Of a stretch of 64,000 nt of DNA, positions 26,749-36,145 are shown piece after piece. A program made the translations under genes and the position numbers. The stretch spans positions 310,001-374,000 of the forward strand of contig JAQWSU010000030.1 of assembly GCA_029243025.1 (NCBI GenBank), written 5' to 3'. Under the pieces are notes generated by a model. That model saw nothing but the letters and a program-made list of their open reading frames with translations. It did no database searches and was not told where the DNA came from. The stretch is from Pirellulaceae bacterium (GTDB taxonomy: Bacteria; Planctomycetota; Planctomycetia; Pirellulales; Pirellulaceae). The number at the start of each line of letters is the position of its first letter. Within the stretch, counting starts at the first letter, position 1.

Positions 26749-29424
26749 ATGTTCGTTCGACTCGGCAATCTCATCTCCCGTTATTGGGTTCTAGTCATCC
26801 TCGCTTGGGTTGGCGTTGCCGTATTGTCTCGCTCATTAGCTCCGCGATGGGATGACGTCACCGACGATGGCGACTTAGCCTACATGCCGGCTCACATGTC
26901 AAGTGTGAGAGGCGAGCAGCTTCTCGATGAAGCTTTTCCTCGCGGTCGTGCCAAGAGTGAAATCGTCGTCATTGTTTCCCGTGATGGGCAGGCCTTGACG
27001 GCGGATGACTTGGCGGTGACCGACCAAATTGCGGCTAGGCTAAACAATTTGCACGCTGTTTCGAGTTTTCAATATGCCCAACAGCTTTGGTCGGAAGCTG
27101 CCGAGTTGCGCGATCAAGGTGAGGATCAGCGAGCCGATCAGATTTTTTCATTGGCGGATGAATCTCAACGGACGGCGGCTGTTGCTTGGGATGAATCACT
27201 GAGATTGGATCCGCAATTTGGTTTGGCGCTCAACAACCGAGCTTTTTACTTGCGCACATTGGGAATGGAAGAAGATGCCCAAAGGGATCGCCAGCTGGCC
27301 AGCGATTTTGATCCGGGGCTTGGGTTGGTTGGCGAGACGCTTCAGCCGACGGAGCTGAGTCGTTTACCGATTATTGATATTTGGACCCGTCATAACGAAG
27401 TCTTGGGAACCAACCTTCGTAGTCGCGACCATCAGGCTGATCTGGTGATCGTACGGCTGTGGCAGGAATTTATGGCGTCCGACAATATACGATTGCTTCA
27501 GGAAGTGGAATCGGCGATTGGTGACGTAACCCAAACGGGGCTTCCCGAGGGCTTGAAAGTTGGCTTGACGGGGTCAGCTGCGGTGGGAGGCGATATGTTG
27601 CGATCGGCCGCAGAAAGTATCAGCAATACCGAAACGTACACGATCGTTCTGGTCGTCGTCATATTAACAGTCGTCTATCGTTCTCCCTTACTCGTGCTGA
27701 TTCCCTTGATCACGATTGTGGTTTCCGTCTTGGTGTCCACAAGTCTTGTAGCTGCCTTGACACAATTGAACGTCATCCCGGGATTTGATTGGTGGAATTT
27801 CCGTATTTTCACGACGACAAAGATTTTTGTTGTCGTGATCTTGTTTGGCGCTGGAACCGACTATTGCCTGTTTTTGATTTCTCGTTACCGCGAAGAACTT
27901 GCTGCTGGGAAAACACGAGGAGATGCCATCGTGGATTCGCTCCAGGGAGTTGGCGGTGCGTTAGCGGCCAGCGCTCTGACAACGATCATCGGCCTTGGCA
28001 TGATGTTTTTTGCCGAGTTTGGAAAGTTTCGCAATAGCGGTCCTGCGATTGGACTTTGCTTGGCAGTGACTCTCACGGCTTGTCTAACCCTCACACCGGC
28101 GCTGTTGAGGGGAATGGGAGCAGCCGTTTTTTGGCCTTTCGGTGTAAGCCAATCTCGTCGTCGACCTTACTTCGTGGGGATTTGGAATCGGCTCGCGCGA
28201 ATTATCGTCGCGCAGCCAGGACGAGTCCTCGTCATCAGTTCGGTGGTAATGTTGCCGTTTGCCGTCGTCGGATCACGCGTCGGAGTGACTTACGATTTTT
28301 TGAGCGAATTAAGTCCAAGTCGTCCCAGCAAAGCTGGCGCGATGACGATGCGGAAACATTACCCGATTGGTGAGACCGGACCACTCACTTTGCTGGCCAA
28401 GACTCCCAGTCGAGATTTGGATCTATCCGCAGGCAAAAAAGCGCTTCAACAACTGACGCGGGATCTGTATCTGGATGGGGTCTTGTCAGTTCGGAGTTTA
28501 GATGAGCCACGAGGCGATCGGCCCCGCGGTTATTCGCTCAAGAAAGCCGCTTTGCAAAGTCACCAGTTGACACGGTCCCTCTATCTGAGCAAGGCCAAGA
28601 CGGCTCAAGAAAAGCGAGGTACGGCCGGTTCTTTGCGAGGAGACATCGCGCGGTTTGAGATCGTATTGGATCACGACCCGTTTGCGATTGAGTCGGCGGA
28701 AGTGTTGACGCACCTTGATCACTATTTGCAAACGGAATTGGCAGACCCTGATTCCTATTGGTACCAAACCGAATTTCTTTACGCCGGGACTACTTCGGCC
28801 ATTCGCGATCTGCGAATCGTGACAGCACGCGATAATATCCAGATTCAGATTTTGGTTGTTTTGGCAGTGCTCGCTGTTCTATTGCTGACCCTACGTCGGC
28901 CCGTGATCTGTTTGTATCTGATTCTGTCCGTCCTTTTTAGCTATTACGTGACGCTTGGCTTGACGGAACTATTTTTTCAAGCGGCTTATGGTGAAACCTT
29001 CCAGGGACTTGACTGGAAGGTGCCGTTGTTTTTGTTTGTGATTTTGATTGCTATTGGGCAGGACTACAATATTTACCTGGCGACCCGGGTCTTCGAAGAA
29101 CAAGCCAAGTATGGAATGTTTGGTGGTTTACGACGAGCGATCGTGCTGACGGGCGGTATCATCACGAGTTGTGGGATTATCATGGCCGGCACGTTTGTTT
29201 CCATGACAACCGGATCGCTGCGTGGAATGGCCGAATTGGGATTTGCGCTCTCGCTTGGCGTATTGATCGACACGTTTGTAGTTCGGCCTATTTTGGTGCC
29301 GGCCTTTCTAGCTGTCCTGTTTCGGCGGCGGACCGCGGCTCCACCCATTGGTGCCTGGATTCAACCTCCACACGCCATGAAATCTCGACGTCGAAAACGG
29401 GATCCTCGATTGGTTTCCGATTGA
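26749..29424 (+). CDS. MMPL/RND-family exporter with TPR-like segment in first periplasmic loop
   Basis: 891 residues from the ATG at 26749 (the frame also allows GTG at 26725; neither has a clear ribosome site). The layout is the usual MMPL duplication: one span, a large periplasmic loop, five to six spans (VVVILTVVYRSPLLVLIPL, FGAGTDYCLFLISRYREEL), then a second span, loop and span block (IGQDYNIYLATRVFEEQ). GTDYCLF and GQDYNIY mark the two intramembrane proton-relay helices. Unusually, the first loop carries a TPR-like stretch at about 135-190 (AVAWDESLRLDPQFGLALNN). MMPL proteins export lipids or hydrophobic compounds; the cargo here is unknown. Confidence 0.9.
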   Translation: MFVRLGNLISRYWVLVILAWVGVAVLSRSLAPRWDDVTDDGDLAYMPAHMSSVRGEQLLDEAFPRGRAKSEIVVIVSRDGQALTADDLAVTDQIAARLNNLHAVSSFQYAQQLWSEAAELRDQGEDQRADQIFSLADESQRTAAVAWDESLRLDPQFGLALNNRAFYLRTLGMEEDAQRDRQLASDFDPGLGLVGETLQPTELSRLPIIDIWTRHNEVLGTNLRSRDHQADLVIVRLWQEFMASDNIRLLQEVESAIGDVTQTGLPEGLKVGLTGSAAVGGDMLRSAAESISNTETYTIVLVVVILTVVYRSPLLVLIPLITIVVSVLVSTSLVAALTQLNVIPGFDWWNFRIFTTTKIFVVVILFGAGTDYCLFLISRYREELAAGKTRGDAIVDSLQGVGGALAASALTTIIGLGMMFFAEFGKFRNSGPAIGLCLAVTLTACLTLTPALLRGMGAAVFWPFGVSQSRRRPYFVGIWNRLARIIVAQPGRVLVISSVVMLPFAVVGSRVGVTYDFLSELSPSRPSKAGAMTMRKHYPIGETGPLTLLAKTPSRDLDLSAGKKALQQLTRDLYLDGVLSVRSLDEPRGDRPRGYSLKKAALQSHQLTRSLYLSKAKTAQEKRGTAGSLRGDIARFEIVLDHDPFAIESAEVLTHLDHYLQTELADPDSYWYQTEFLYAGTTSAIRDLRIVTARDNIQIQILVVLAVLAVLLLTLRRPVICLYLILSVLFSYYVTLGLTELFFQAAYGETFQGLDWKVPLFLFVILIAIGQDYNIYLATRVFEEQAKYGMFGGLRRAIVLTGGIITSCGIIMAGTFVSMTTGSLRGMAELGFALSLGVLIDTFVVRPILVPAFLAVLFRRRTAAPPIGAWIQPPHAMKSRRRKRDPRLVSD

Positions 29425-30091
29425 GCGTGCTTGTTCAAAGAGCCGTTCTGAAGGTTTCAGCCTGTCGGCGTTTGAGTCGAATCTCGCCATCGGATCGATC
29501 GCACGGTTGGGGAATCTGTGATCTCTCCGATTGAATTCTGGACACAATCGCCTAACATGCGGCTTCTCGGATAAAGGTTAGGGCAGTCGGCCGTCCTGTG
29601 AAAAGTGCCGAGTTGAAACCAGGTGGTGAACAAGCTTTGGCAGTCTTCCACGAAAATCCGCCGGCGAAACCAGAAAGCCAGCCAGCCAACTCTGACCAGT
29701 GGCAGCAGAGCCACTGACGTTGGTGTTGTGGCAAGATCAGCTGTTACGATGTTGCAAACAACGATTATTGCATCTCGGTCGAACCTGTCGGAAGCCGTGC
29801 GGTTTTTGGCGGGCAGCTTGACGTTGGAGGAGCCAGTGGAAGGGGAGGGTTGCAAACGAATTTGCAAAGAATAAAGCCGAACGTTGGCGCTGACCAAGGC
29901 GTGGAATCGAGCCCAGGGTTGACGATTTAGGCGAGGAGTTGATGTGAATAAGGCCATCTCTTGTCCGTGGATCGATGCCGAATCTAGAATCGGCTCCGGA
30001 TATTCAATTGGTTTTCACGGCGGGACCGACCTCGGTCGCCTGACCGATTTGGCATGGACAGTTTAGTTCTTGTTTCAAGAAAGAGGATCAC
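29425..30091. other. 667-base gap before glnA, no gene seen
   Basis: No reading frame here looks coding. There is a 7-bp hairpin (CAGTGGC/GCCACTG, 29697-29716) without a T tract. I searched the last 150 bases for a sigma-54 promoter, as often found before glnA, and found none with the required GG/GC spacing. A small RNA or glnA leader is possible but not visible. Confidence 0.4.
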
Positions 30092-31504
30092 ATGACACCC
30101 AAAGAAGTGTTGGCCCTGTGTCGAGAAAAAGATGTCAAGGCGATCGACATGCGTTTCATGGACTTTCCGGGCCTTTGGCAGCATTTTACGATTCCGGTAG
30201 GTAAGTTAGACGAAGATGTTTTCGAAGATGGCTTGGGCTTCGATGGATCAAGTATCCGTGGTTGGCAAACGATCAACGAAAGCGATATGTTGGTTGTGCC
30301 CCAACCGGAGACAGCCTTTCTGGATCCTTTTACCGAATTGCAAACTCTCGCGCTGATTTGCAATATCCAGGATCCGATCACTCGCGAAGATTATTCGCGG
30401 GATCCACGCAATGTTGCTCGAAAAGCAGCGAATTATTTGAAAATGTCCGGTGTTGCCGATACGGCCTACTTGGGGCCAGAAGCCGAGTTTTTTATCTTTG
30501 ATGATGTGCGTTTTGATCAGCAGCCGAACAGCGGGTTTTATTTCCTCGACAGTGTTGAGGGCCAATGGAATCGGGGAACGGATGAGGGGCCTAACCTGGG
30601 TTATAAGTTGCGACACAAAGAGGGTTACTTCCCTGTACCACCTGCCGATCAAATGATGGATATCCGTAATGAGATGATGCAAGTTATGGTCGAAAGCGGA
30701 TTGGATGTCGAGTGCCAACATCATGAGGTGGGTACGGCAGGCCAATCCGAAATCGATTTGCGTTTTGGCGAATTGGTCAAAATGGCTGACGATTTGTTGC
30801 TCTACAAGTACATCGTCAAGAACGTGGCGACTCGTCATAACAAGACGGTGACCTTCATGCCAAAACCTCTGTTCAGCGACAATGGTTCCGGCATGCACAC
30901 TCACCTTTCTCTGTGGAAAGACGGTGAGCCGCTCTTCGCGGGCGACGGTTACGCCGGCTTTAGCGAAATGGGACTCCACGCGATCGGTGGAATCTTAAAA
31001 CACGCACGTGCTATCCTCGCGTTTACGAACCCAACGACCAATAGCTACAAGCGTTTGGTGCCCGGTTATGAAGCACCCGTCAACCTGGCCTATTCACAAC
31101 GCAATCGTTCGGCTGCTTGTCGCATCCCAATGTATAGTCCCAGTCCCAAATCAAAACGAATTGAATTTCGCTGTCCAGATCCCAGTTGCAACCCGTATTT
31201 GGCTTTCGCGGCGTTACTGATGGCTGCCATTGACGGGATCCAAAACAAAATTAATCCGGGTGAACCGTTGGATAAGGATATCTATGACTTACCCCCTGAG
31301 GAGGCGGCGGAGGTTCCCAAGACGCCGGCTTCGCTGGATGAAGCGTTGCTTGCCTTGGAACAGGATCATGAATTCTTACTACGGGGGGACGTATTTACCG
31401 AGGATGTTATCTCGACTTGGGTTCGCTATAAACGCGAGAATGAGGTGGACGCCATTCGTCTGCGTCCGCATCCGTATGAATTCTGCTTGTACTACGACAT
31501 CTAA
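30092..31504 (+). CDS. glnA: Glutamine synthetase type I
   Basis: Makes glutamine from glutamate, ammonia and ATP; cytoplasmic dodecamer, the main entry of ammonium. The 470-residue length is that of GSI-beta. Motifs: [11 protein letters not shown] at 49-59, the metal-binding [10 protein letters not shown] near 129-138, [13 protein letters not shown] near 211-223, the ATP loop [18 protein letters not shown] near 257-274, and [17 protein letters not shown] near 314-330. The YDLPPEE segment near 398-404 keeps the Tyr that GlnE adenylylates in related enzymes, so covalent control is likely. AGAGGATC lies just before the ATG. A terminator follows 34 bases after the stop. Confidence 0.98.
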   Translation: MTPKEVLALCREKDVKAIDMRFMDFPGLWQHFTIPVGKLDEDVFEDGLGFDGSSIRGWQTINESDMLVVPQPETAFLDPFTELQTLALICNIQDPITREDYSRDPRNVARKAANYLKMSGVADTAYLGPEAEFFIFDDVRFDQQPNSGFYFLDSVEGQWNRGTDEGPNLGYKLRHKEGYFPVPPADQMMDIRNEMMQVMVESGLDVECQHHEVGTAGQSEIDLRFGELVKMADDLLLYKYIVKNVATRHNKTVTFMPKPLFSDNGSGMHTHLSLWKDGEPLFAGDGYAGFSEMGLHAIGGILKHARAILAFTNPTTNSYKRLVPGYEAPVNLAYSQRNRSAACRIPMYSPSPKSKRIEFRCPDPSCNPYLAFAALLMAAIDGIQNKINPGEPLDKDIYDLPPEEAAEVPKTPASLDEALLALEQDHEFLLRGDVFTEDVISTWVRYKRENEVDAIRLRPHPYEFCLYYDI

Positions 31505-31537
31505 GATCGAAATCACTTCGACGTTGTTGCGAGTATC

Positions 31538-31566
31538 GAGGGCCGGTTAAATTGCCGGTCCTCTTT
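31538..31566 (+). terminator. Probable terminator after glnA
   Basis: A 9-bp stem (GAGGGCCGG with CCGGTCCTC, one G-T pair, 31538-31546 and 31555-31563) with an 8-base loop is followed by only three T residues, so it may be leaky into rtcB. Confidence 0.65.
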
Positions 31567-31684
31567 CGTGCCAGAGGCATCGGTCTGGAGCACGTGTGCT
31601 ACGAATCGAATTCGGTGGCTGTACGTTGGGCCAAGCGCGAGCCGGATTCCGCCAGATTTATCTGATACGGAGCGAGATTTCCTG

Positions 31685-33073
31685 ATGAATCGAAGGCAAT
31701 TGACGAAATTGGGTGTACCCGAGGATTGCATGAGTCGCGCCATTCAAGCGGTGCAGCGCGCTGTTTCCTCAGGCGAGTTAAAAGGACAGGCCGTAAAGCA
31801 GAAAGTCAAACAGGTTCTGAATGCACCGCGGCTTTTTGTCGGTGACTCCTGTTTTGGTGATTTCGCCTCGGAATTGATTGCGGAAGGGTCTCGGCCACAA
31901 GTTGATGAAATCAAATATCGAACTTGGGGTTCAAGCATTGATGAAGCTGCTCATGCGCAGATGCGATCGGCCTGCCAAGTTCCATGCGCTGTTGGCGCGG
32001 CAATGATGCCAGATGCTCACGTTGGATATGGGCTACCCATCGGTGGTGTGTTGGCCTGTGAAGGTGGGGTCATCCCCTACGCCGTTGGCGTTGATATTGC
32101 CTGTCGGATGAAACTCTCCGTCTTGGATATGCCCCCGCGTGCTCTCAAGTCACGGTTCTCATTGTTTCGTGATTCGCTGGAACGAGGAACACGCTTTGGT
32201 GTGGGCTGCAAATATAACAAACCCCAGGGACATGCGGTCATGGACCAAGATTGGTCGATTACAAAAGTCACAAGAGAAAACAAAGACAAGGCGGCGCGAC
32301 AACTTGGGACGTCCGGTTCGGGTAACCATTTTGTTGAGTTCGGCGTCTTGACGCTAAATCAGAAAGACGATGAATTGGGTCTCGAGGCTGGCCAATATGT
32401 GGCGCTCCTCAGTCACAGTGGCAGTCGTGGTTCCGGAGCTTCTGTTTGTTCAACTTATAGCTCGATCGCCCAATCACAACTGCCAAGTCGCTACCAAAAA
32501 CTGAATCGCTTAGCTTGGCTCGATCTGGATTCTGAGGCAGGCCAGGAATATTGGTTGGCGATGAATCTGATGGGGGATTATGCGGCGGCGAATCACGCAG
32601 TCATTCATCGAAATGTGACGCAGTTGCTGGGAGCAAACGTCATGGGGGGTGTTGAAAATCATCACAATTTTGCTTGGAAAGAGAGACACCATGGGCAAGA
32701 AGTGATTGTTCATCGCAAGGGCGCGACGCCTGCTGCGGTGGGTGACCTTGGTGTGATTCCAGGATCGATGCAAGATCCTGCATTCGTGGTGCGAGGTAAG
32801 GGCAATCAGCACAGTTTTCGTTCCGCAGCTCATGGTGCGGGTCGGCAAATGTCTCGGAGAAAAGCGAAGGCAAAATTTAATTTGCAGGCTGTGAAAAATG
32901 AGTTGGCCGAACAAGGGATTCACGTGATTTCGGCCGGGGCGGATGAAGTCCCGGCTGTCTATAAAGACATTCTGCAAGTGATGCACGAGCAACAAGATTT
33001 GGTTGAAGTGGTTGCCCGGTTTGATCCCCGGATCGTCAAGATGTGTGGTGATGGTAGTCGAGCAGAAGACTAA
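31685..33073 (+). CDS. rtcB: RtcB-family RNA ligase
   Basis: 462 residues from the ATG at 31685; the frame is open to 31568 but that part has no similarity. RtcB joins 2',3'-cyclic phosphate and 5'-OH RNA ends using GTP and Mn2+. Motifs: PDAHVGYGLPIGGVLA (metal ligands Asp, His), GVDIACRM carrying the conserved Cys, SGSGNHFVEFG, SHSGSRGSGASVC, HHNFAWKE, and SAAHGAGRQMSR with the His that is guanylylated. In most RtcB proteins the Cys motif reads GVDIGCGM; here the two glycines are Ala and Arg. No RtcA, archease or PrfH gene is adjacent. It may be partly co-transcribed with glnA through the weak terminator. Confidence 0.93.
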   Translation: MNRRQLTKLGVPEDCMSRAIQAVQRAVSSGELKGQAVKQKVKQVLNAPRLFVGDSCFGDFASELIAEGSRPQVDEIKYRTWGSSIDEAAHAQMRSACQVPCAVGAAMMPDAHVGYGLPIGGVLACEGGVIPYAVGVDIACRMKLSVLDMPPRALKSRFSLFRDSLERGTRFGVGCKYNKPQGHAVMDQDWSITKVTRENKDKAARQLGTSGSGNHFVEFGVLTLNQKDDELGLEAGQYVALLSHSGSRGSGASVCSTYSSIAQSQLPSRYQKLNRLAWLDLDSEAGQEYWLAMNLMGDYAAANHAVIHRNVTQLLGANVMGGVENHHNFAWKERHHGQEVIVHRKGATPAAVGDLGVIPGSMQDPAFVVRGKGNQHSFRSAAHGAGRQMSRRKAKAKFNLQAVKNELAEQGIHVISAGADEVPAVYKDILQVMHEQQDLVEVVARFDPRIVKMCGDGSRAED

Positions 33074-33126
33074 ACACCGAGTATCAAGAATGATTCTCGG
33101 AGATCAGCACAAACAGAAATCAATGT

Positions 33127-33168
33127 AAAAAAAACGGAGCAACCGCGGTTCGCTTCGGTGGCCCCGTT
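33127..33168 (-). terminator. Terminator after the Cys-rich lipoprotein gene
   Basis: On the minus strand a GC-rich hairpin (AACGG..GC..ACCG against CGGT..GC..CCGTT, with two mismatches, 33133-33168) is followed by eight T residues (33127-33134). It lies about 30 bases after the stop of the lipoprotein gene and also separates it from rtcB. Confidence 0.85.
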
Positions 33169-33196
33169 TCTCTGGAATTAGATGTTCAATCGGATG

Positions 33197-33976
33197 CTAC
33201 TGGTCGTGCATTGAGCGACGAAGTCGTCGAGAGACGACGCGATGGGGAGGACGTCCCTGACTGAAACCGACGTGGTGATCTGCCGGGTGCACGATCGTGT
33301 CGCCGTCCATTACTTCGTTGTAGCCATCGCCGCCGCAGGAATCACAGCCGCCGCAGGAATCACAGCCGCCGCCGCCACACGAGTTGCAACCCCGAGGATA
33401 ATATCCGTAGATGCCGCTATGGAAGACGTGGTGAATCTTGTGTTTCATGTGTCCCCAGAAGTTGCCCAGGTGGCCGCAATGTCGACACCCTCGCGATTCA
33501 ACCCAACAGCCACAGTCGTTGCACGGATCACAACAGGCGGGGGGATCGTTCATCCATTCACCCCAATAAACGCCACCGCATCCACCGTTGGTGCCGCAAG
33601 CAAGTTTCGTACTTAACAGAGGAAGAAAAAGTCCACTGATACCTCCGCATCTTCCTCTGACGCAGTTGCCACAGCTTCCAGGAAAAGCACCCGGCGAGCA
33701 TTCATTACAACCACCTGCACAGCCTCCGCAGAGCATATCGAAGCCGGCGTCGCAGTCAGCACAGCCACCGCATCCTCGATCAGGCTCGCCGCCACAGTCG
33801 GCGCAACCCCCGCCGCAACAGCTGTCGGTTGCGAGATTGCTGCAGCAACCGCCGTGACCGAAGACTCCCGTCTTGCACATCCTATTCGTGCAGCAACCAC
33901 TACTGATCAGCAAAACAGTCACCGCCAACAGAGTCAGGCAGCAATTCAGAGCTTGCGTTCGATTCGAGCAACGCAT
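33197..33976 (-). CDS. Cysteine/glycine-rich lipoprotein
   Basis: 259 residues with 37 cysteines (about 14 percent). A hydrophobic signal (about 13-27) ends in the lipobox LLISSGC, so it is probably lipid-anchored at Cys28. The mature part repeats CGGC, CADC and CDSCGG motifs (for example residues 54-80 and 208-230) around a central part with HCGHLGNFWGHMKHKIHHVFH, rich in His. The C-terminus is basic (VVSRRLRRSMHDQ). No known domain is recognised; similar Cys-rich envelope proteins exist in planctomycetes. Possible roles are metal binding or disulfide-linked cell-surface structure, both inferred. It has its own terminator, so it is a single-gene unit. Confidence 0.8.
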   Translation of the reverse strand: MRCSNRTQALNCCLTLLAVTVLLISSGCCTNRMCKTGVFGHGGCCSNLATDSCCGGGCADCGGEPDRGCGGCADCDAGFDMLCGGCAGGCNECSPGAFPGSCGNCVRGRCGGISGLFLPLLSTKLACGTNGGCGGVYWGEWMNDPPACCDPCNDCGCWVESRGCRHCGHLGNFWGHMKHKIHHVFHSGIYGYYPRGCNSCGGGGCDSCGGCDSCGGDGYNEVMDGDTIVHPADHHVGFSQGRPPHRVVSRRLRRSMHDQ

Positions 33977-34206
33977 CGGTTCAGAATCCTATGTAAGCAG
34001 GCCTTGGTACAGGATGGAGCCCTAGGCTACATCTCGCGTCCAGAGGTATATCGTCGTTAAAAGCTCTGGAATCGAGAAAATCTACGCAATCCGCAAAGAT
34101 TCACAGGGCCAGGCCGGTAGCTGCGGTTTCGCCCGCTGGCGGGAACACTATATTCATGGCTGGATCTCTGCTTTTTTCTCCCAGCAACCGAGTTTTAAAT
34201 ATTCTT

Positions 34207-34914
34207 ATGAACGATCGACCCGAACAAGAACCAGATGTTGCGAAGGAAAAAAACGCTAGCGACCCGACGTTGGCAGAGGCTTTGAACCGGCACGAGCTAT
34301 CAATACCACCAGCCCAGATCCAGCGATTGGAAGACTATTGCCAGTTGTTGTGGGCGGCAAATCAACGTCTCAATCTAACGCGGCACTTGGATTATGAGAC
34401 GTTTGTCATCCGAGACGTCATTGATTCTTTGGCTTTAGCAGAGCAATTGTCCCCCGATTTATCTGTCCTCGATGTGGGCACGGGGGGTGGGGTACCGGGG
34501 ATTCCGCTCGCTATTTTGCGACCCGATCTCCAAATTTCGCTTTGCGATTCATCTGGAAAGAAGTGTGAAGCGGTCGCTGAAATCGTTCAGCAGCTTGCCC
34601 TCTCGCTGCCCGTTTATCAAGACCGTGTCGAAAATGTTGTGCAGATCGCAAAGTTTGATGCGATTGTGGCGCGGGCGGTCGGACCACTTTGGAAAATCCT
34701 GAAATGGATGGAGCCACATTGGAATGAGTTCGGCTGCCTGGTGCTCATTAAGGGGCCAAAATGGACGGAAGAACGACTCGAAGCGAGACACAAAGGTTTT
34801 TTGAAACCGTTGGAAATTCGCCGGCTTTCTTCCTACACTACGCCTGGACATCACGGCGAGAACGTGATTCTCGGAATTATGACAAAAGTTGAGGCCAATA
34901 GCGTTAAGCGGTGA
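34207..34914 (+). CDS. rsmG: 16S rRNA m7G methyltransferase RsmG (GidB)
   Basis: Methylates N7 of G527 in 16S rRNA with SAM; loss can give low-level streptomycin resistance in other bacteria. From the ATG at 34207 the product has 235 residues; the open frame runs to 34156 without similarity. Motifs: NQRLNLTRHLDYETFVIRDV near 55-74, the SAM loop LDVGTGGGVPGIPLAI near 90-105, then IVARAVGPLWKIL and LVLIKGPKW. The family often reads S-G-A-G-F-P-G in the SAM loop; this one has TGGGVPG, a normal variant. No chromosome-partition genes (gidA, parA) are next to it, unlike in many bacteria. Confidence 0.93.
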   Translation: MNDRPEQEPDVAKEKNASDPTLAEALNRHELSIPPAQIQRLEDYCQLLWAANQRLNLTRHLDYETFVIRDVIDSLALAEQLSPDLSVLDVGTGGGVPGIPLAILRPDLQISLCDSSGKKCEAVAEIVQQLALSLPVYQDRVENVVQIAKFDAIVARAVGPLWKILKWMEPHWNEFGCLVLIKGPKWTEERLEARHKGFLKPLEIRRLSSYTTPGHHGENVILGIMTKVEANSVKR

Positions 34915-35117
34915 GCTACTCCCCCCTCCAAAGTTGGGTCGTTCGTATCGCTGTAATCGGCATGACGGATTAAATTGTTGCGATGTTGTTAGAATGGGCT
35001 GGTTTCGTAGACTTTTTGTGTTCGTGAGTCTGTGAGCTTAAGTCCTCCGTCTTAACTGACCGATACATTTTGATGTTGTCCTTCTCTATCACCTCTCATG
35101 CATGTGTAGATTGATCT

Positions 35118-36029
35118 ATGTCTGGTTACAACCTCACTCATCTGAAGCAGCTGGAAGCGGAAAGCATCTATATCATTCGGGAAGTCGCCGCCGAGTTCGA
35201 GAATCCAGTGATGCTGTATTCAATCGGCAAGGACTCGGCTGTGATGCTGCATTTAGCCATGAAGGCTTTCTATCCGGCCAAGCCACCGTTTCAATTGCTA
35301 CACGTGGACACCACATTCAAGTTTCGCGAGATGATCCAATTTCGCGAAGAGTATGCTCGCAAGGAGCTTGGTCTCGATGTGATCGTGCACATCAATGAGG
35401 AGGGGCGAGAGGCGAACATCAACCCGTTCGATTACGGGAGCAAGAAATACACGAATGTGATGAAGACGGAGTCGTTGCTTCAAGCACTCAGCAAACATCG
35501 ATTTGATGCGGCCTTTGGCGGAGCTCGTCGAGACGAGGAGAAGTCCCGAGCGAAGGAGCGAGTCTATTCGTTTCGAGATCAGCATCATCGGTGGGATCCG
35601 AAGAATCAGCGTCCGGAACTGTGGAACTTGTACAATGCCAAAGTGAATAAGGGGGAAAGCATTCGCGTATTTCCCCTCTCCAACTGGACTGAATTAGACG
35701 TCTGGCAGTACATTCACCTCGAAAAAATTCCCATTGTGCCGTTATATTTTGCTGCGATGCGGCCAGTGGTCGATCGCGATGGCGTATTGATCATGGTTGA
35801 CGATGATCGGTTTCCGCTTGAGCCGGGAGAGACGCCCGTCGAAAAATTGGTTCGTTTCCGCACGCTGGGATGCTATCCGCTTACCGGAGCAGTGGAATCC
35901 GACGCGACCACTCTGCCAGAGATTATTCAAGAGATGCTGCTCACCAAGACTTCTGAGCGGCAAGGGCGAGTCATTGATTATGACCAGTCTGGTTCGATGG
36001 AAGAGAAGAAGAAGGAAGGTTACTTCTAG
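35118..36029 (+). CDS. cysD: Sulfate adenylyltransferase subunit 2
   Basis: Works with the CysN GTPase to make adenosine 5'-phosphosulfate from sulfate and ATP. The 303-residue protein has the PP-loop [17 protein letters not shown] near 35-51 (variant of SGGxDS), [13 protein letters not shown] near 57-69, [15 protein letters not shown] near 133-147 and [15 protein letters not shown] near 184-198. The C-terminal [21 protein letters not shown] is the standard ending. No ribosome site is evident before the ATG. The cysN-cysC fusion gene follows 116 bases later, the usual cysDN order. Confidence 0.97.
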   Translation: MSGYNLTHLKQLEAESIYIIREVAAEFENPVMLYSIGKDSAVMLHLAMKAFYPAKPPFQLLHVDTTFKFREMIQFREEYARKELGLDVIVHINEEGREANINPFDYGSKKYTNVMKTESLLQALSKHRFDAAFGGARRDEEKSRAKERVYSFRDQHHRWDPKNQRPELWNLYNAKVNKGESIRVFPLSNWTELDVWQYIHLEKIPIVPLYFAAMRPVVDRDGVLIMVDDDRFPLEPGETPVEKLVRFRTLGCYPLTGAVESDATTLPEIIQEMLLTKTSERQGRVIDYDQSGSMEEKKKEGYF

Positions 36030-36145
36030 TTTCGTTCACCGATTGTCGCTTCGAACCGTAAATATTCGTGTTTTGAGCAGTAATCAAGCAGTAATTCGAA
36101 TTCGAGAATTATCGATTCAGCCTCTTTTATTTTTAGGCTTTAGCT

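Noticed and set aside
29457-29957. 166-codon open frame on the minus strand before glnA
   Set aside because: Composition and codon pattern look random, there is no ribosome site, and no domain is recognisable.
29940-30091. Sigma-54 promoter (TGGCATG near 30050) before glnA
   Set aside because: The second element lacks the GC at the required distance.
33242-33857. Long plus-strand frames opposite the Cys-rich gene
   Set aside because: They are low-complexity shadows of the Cys/Gly-rich minus-strand gene, which has a lipobox and a terminator.
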